From Acidobacteriota bacterium (GTDB taxonomy: Bacteria > Acidobacteriota > Blastocatellia > Pyrinomonadales > Pyrinomonadaceae), in NCBI GenBank assembly GCA_020853255.1, contig JADYZI010000145.1, forward strand, positions 1-10,764: a DNA stretch of 10,764 nt, read 5' to 3'. Below, piece by piece: positions 7,140 to 10,764 of the stretch. Below the pieces are notes generated by a model. The model searched no databases and was not told the origin of the DNA. It saw only the letters and a list, made by a program, of their open reading frames with translations. The stretch's first letter is position 1. Each line of letters opens with the position of its first letter. The position numbers and the translations under genes were made by a program.

Positions 7140-7916
7140 ATGAACGCACAACGAACAAATATACATCAGGGACATTGGATTCTGGCAAAAATGGGAAAGA
7201 GGGTTTTGCGTCCCGGCGGGCGCGATCTGACCGCTAGGCTGATAAATGCCCTTAATATTCGAGAAACAGACGACATTGTCGAGTTTGCCCCAGGCTTGGG
7301 ATTTACCGCTTCGCTTGCTTTGCGGAGACGTCCGAGATCGTATGTCGGGATCGAGCTCGATGAAACCGCGGCGGCAAATTTGAAAAATATCGTGAATGGC
7401 GAGGGCCGAAAGATCATCAACGGAAGTGCTGCGGACACATCACTTGACGAAAATTCGAGGGACAAGGTTTACGGTGAAGCGATGCTGACGATGCAGGCAG
7501 ATCATCGAAAATCAGAGATCATCAGGGAAGCCTGCAGAATATTGAAACAAGGTGGCCTGTACGGCATTCACGAACTATGCCTTACGCCTGAAAATATTTC
7601 GGAGACAACAAAAGCGGAAATTCTGAAAGAGCTTGCCCAGGTGATAAAAGTTAACGCCCGGCCTTTGACCGTCGAGGAGTGGTCTAATTTGCTGGAAGCA
7701 GAAGGATTCGCGATCGTGAAAGTCGAAACAAATTCGATGCATTTGCTTGAACCCGGAAGGATCGTTCATGACGAAGGCTTCTTGAGGACCCTAAAGATCT
7801 TGTTCAATATCGCAACACACCCGAAAGAACGGAAACGCATAATGGCAATGCGAAAGGTCTTCCGGAAATACGACCAGCACCTAATTGCCGTAGCGATAGT
7901 TGCGAGGAAGATCTAG
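7140..7916 (+). CDS. Class I SAM-dependent methyltransferase
   Basis: Predicted cytosolic methyltransferase of the Rossmann-like class I, 258 residues from the chosen start. SAM-binding motif I is DIVEFAPGLGFTASLAL at about 45-61 (E-F-A-P-G-L-G), and the acidic end of strand two is YVGIELDE at 68-75, which should hold the SAM ribose. LTMQADHRKSEIIREACRIL, KQGGLYGIHELCL (136-148) matches the usual post-motif region of small-molecule methyltransferases. The N-terminal GHWILAKMGKRVLRPGGRDL (11-30) and a basic helical C-terminus (HPKERKRIMAMRKVFRKYDQ) are family-specific features. The acceptor substrate cannot be inferred. It stands alone, divergent from the urea transporter unit, with a TTGACT -35-like hexamer at 7073-7078 but no good -10. 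Confidence 0.85.
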   Translation: MNAQRTNIHQGHWILAKMGKRVLRPGGRDLTARLINALNIRETDDIVEFAPGLGFTASLALRRRPRSYVGIELDETAAANLKNIVNGEGRKIINGSAADTSLDENSRDKVYGEAMLTMQADHRKSEIIREACRILKQGGLYGIHELCLTPENISETTKAEILKELAQVIKVNARPLTVEEWSNLLEAEGFAIVKVETNSMHLLEPGRIVHDEGFLRTLKILFNIATHPKERKRIMAMRKVFRKYDQHLIAVAIVARKI

Positions 7917-7965
7917 GTTCAATGATGTTGCCCCTCTCTCGCGCAAAGTTACGCCCGGCCGCCCA

Positions 7966-8145
7966 TCAACCCCGTGCCGAGCGATCGAAGAAAGGACTTT
8001 GCGTATCGGGCTCAGGATCAAGCGAACCTCCTAATGAAAGGTAAGTTTCCCACAGTTTTGTCGATTCTCGCTGGAGTTCCATCGGCGTCAGCGAGTAACA
8101 CGCAGCCAACTCTTCACCCACAAGCGCCTCGGCAGATATCTTCAT
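7966..8145 (-). CDS. Small antitoxin-like protein, 59 residues
   Basis: Short frame with convincing protein character: MKISAEALVGEELAACYSLT, then helical PMELQRESTKLWETYLSLGG, then SLDPEPDTQSPFFD and a basic end. The L-G-G-S-L-D-P-E-P-D-(T/S)-x-S-P-F-F motif belongs, as far as I recall, to a family of small proteins encoded just ahead of nucleotidyltransferase-like or toxin-like partners; that link is from memory and unconfirmed. The track of codons also allows TTG at 8146-8148 as start, but the ATG directly after it is preferred. Only a weak GGTAG-type site lies upstream. Downstream on this strand there are only 49 bases before the end of the convergent methyltransferase gene, so no partner follows. 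It lies 108 bases after thiC on the same strand. Confidence 0.6.
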   Translation of the reverse strand: MKISAEALVGEELAACYSLTPMELQRESTKLWETYLSLGGSLDPEPDTQSPFFDRSARG

Positions 8146-8253
8146 CAATCACTACCGCAAAATTAGCACAGAATCATTCCCGTCAGGTTTTGGATCGATC
8201 TTTGTCCCACCGACGACACGCGCAAAATATCATCATCAATTCCAACGAAAAAA

Positions 8254-10552
<2,299 letters not shown>

Positions 10553-10764
10553 TCCATGTCTGACTTTTTAGTATCTTATCGACTTCGCGCCTGTTTCGCC
10601 AATCTTTGAGCTATTGTTCCCGGTTATACATTAACCCCCGTGCACGGGCGTTTAACATAGAACGTACAAGGAATTTTGCCTGGCCGCCGCTTGCCGGCGA
10701 ATTTGAGAATCCCAAGTCAGCAATGAGAATCAACCTCGCGCTGGATATTCTTGTCAGCCGGAAT
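10553..10764. other. Right-edge non-coding region with the thiC promoter
   Basis: No gene is supported. The thiC transcript must start here, in minus-strand direction. A -10-like TATAAC lies at 10623-10628 (minus strand) but has no good -35. A plus-strand ATG at 10723 opens a frame that reaches the edge (MRINLALDILVSRN, 14 codons) without a ribosome binding site; it might be the start of a divergent gene. Confidence 0.4.
10631..10655. promoter_or_regulatory. GC-rich palindrome upstream of the TPP riboswitch
   Basis: CCCGTGCACGGG at 10637-10648 is a perfect 12-base palindrome with TTAA on both sides (TTAACC before, CGTTTAA after, offset by one base). It lies about 80 bases upstream of the aptamer, next to the -10-like TATAAC, so it could be an operator. 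Confidence 0.35.

Noticed and set aside
10723..10764. Start of a divergent gene at the right edge
   Set aside because: Only 14 open codons and no ribosome binding site; it cannot be told from chance, so it is only mentioned in the right-edge region.

Overview
The window looks like a chromosomal stretch from a Gram-negative bacterium of moderate GC content. My best guess is an Acidobacteriota member, possibly Blastocatellia/Pyrinomonadales. This rests on the style of the proteins (a long SurA/PpiD-like foldase, a secreted GH31 enzyme, a stand-alone ThiC under a TPP riboswitch), on sparse Shine-Dalgarno use, and on GC-rich repeats inserted in genes. It is inference, not a database result.

Layout from left to right: (1) the 5' part of a secreted GH31 glycoside hydrolase on the minus strand, running off the left edge; (2) a 354-base divergent intergenic region; (3) an unrecognised 429-residue protein on the plus strand, ending at a strong hairpin shared with (4) a convergent 663-residue membrane-anchored SurA/PpiD-like peptidyl-prolyl isomerase; (5) a 440-base non-coding region with a decayed inverted repeat and a perfect palindrome just before (6) nadK, NAD kinase; (7) a convergent urea transporter on the minus strand, whose start overlaps the stop of a short ORF that may be frameshifted; (8) a class I SAM methyltransferase on the plus strand with the only textbook ribosome binding site in the window; (9) a 59-residue antitoxin-like ORF on the minus strand without a partner; (10) thiC on the minus strand under a TPP riboswitch, then a short non-coding right edge containing a palindrome.

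The genes do not form one pathway. They are mostly single transcription units: polysaccharide or oligosaccharide use (GH31), envelope protein folding (PpiD-like), NADP supply (nadK), urea passage, a methyltransferase, and the pyrimidine branch of thiamin synthesis (thiC). The thiC unit has the clearest regulatory logic. The aptamer ends four bases before the start codon and contains the ribosome binding site, so ligand binding should control translation directly.

The most unusual content is inside thiC. Its N-terminal part is about 100 residues longer than usual and carries four copies of a GC-rich repeat family (core GCCCTTACTTACGTGCGGGC on the plus strand), two of them with a 15-base tandem unit. 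They are read in two different frames. In one of those frames the intact repeat would contain a stop codon, and both copies there carry a change that removes it. This looks like a palindromic or REP-like element colonising coding DNA, comparable in principle to Rickettsia palindromic elements. I found no CRISPR array, tRNA, rRNA, transposase or phage gene.
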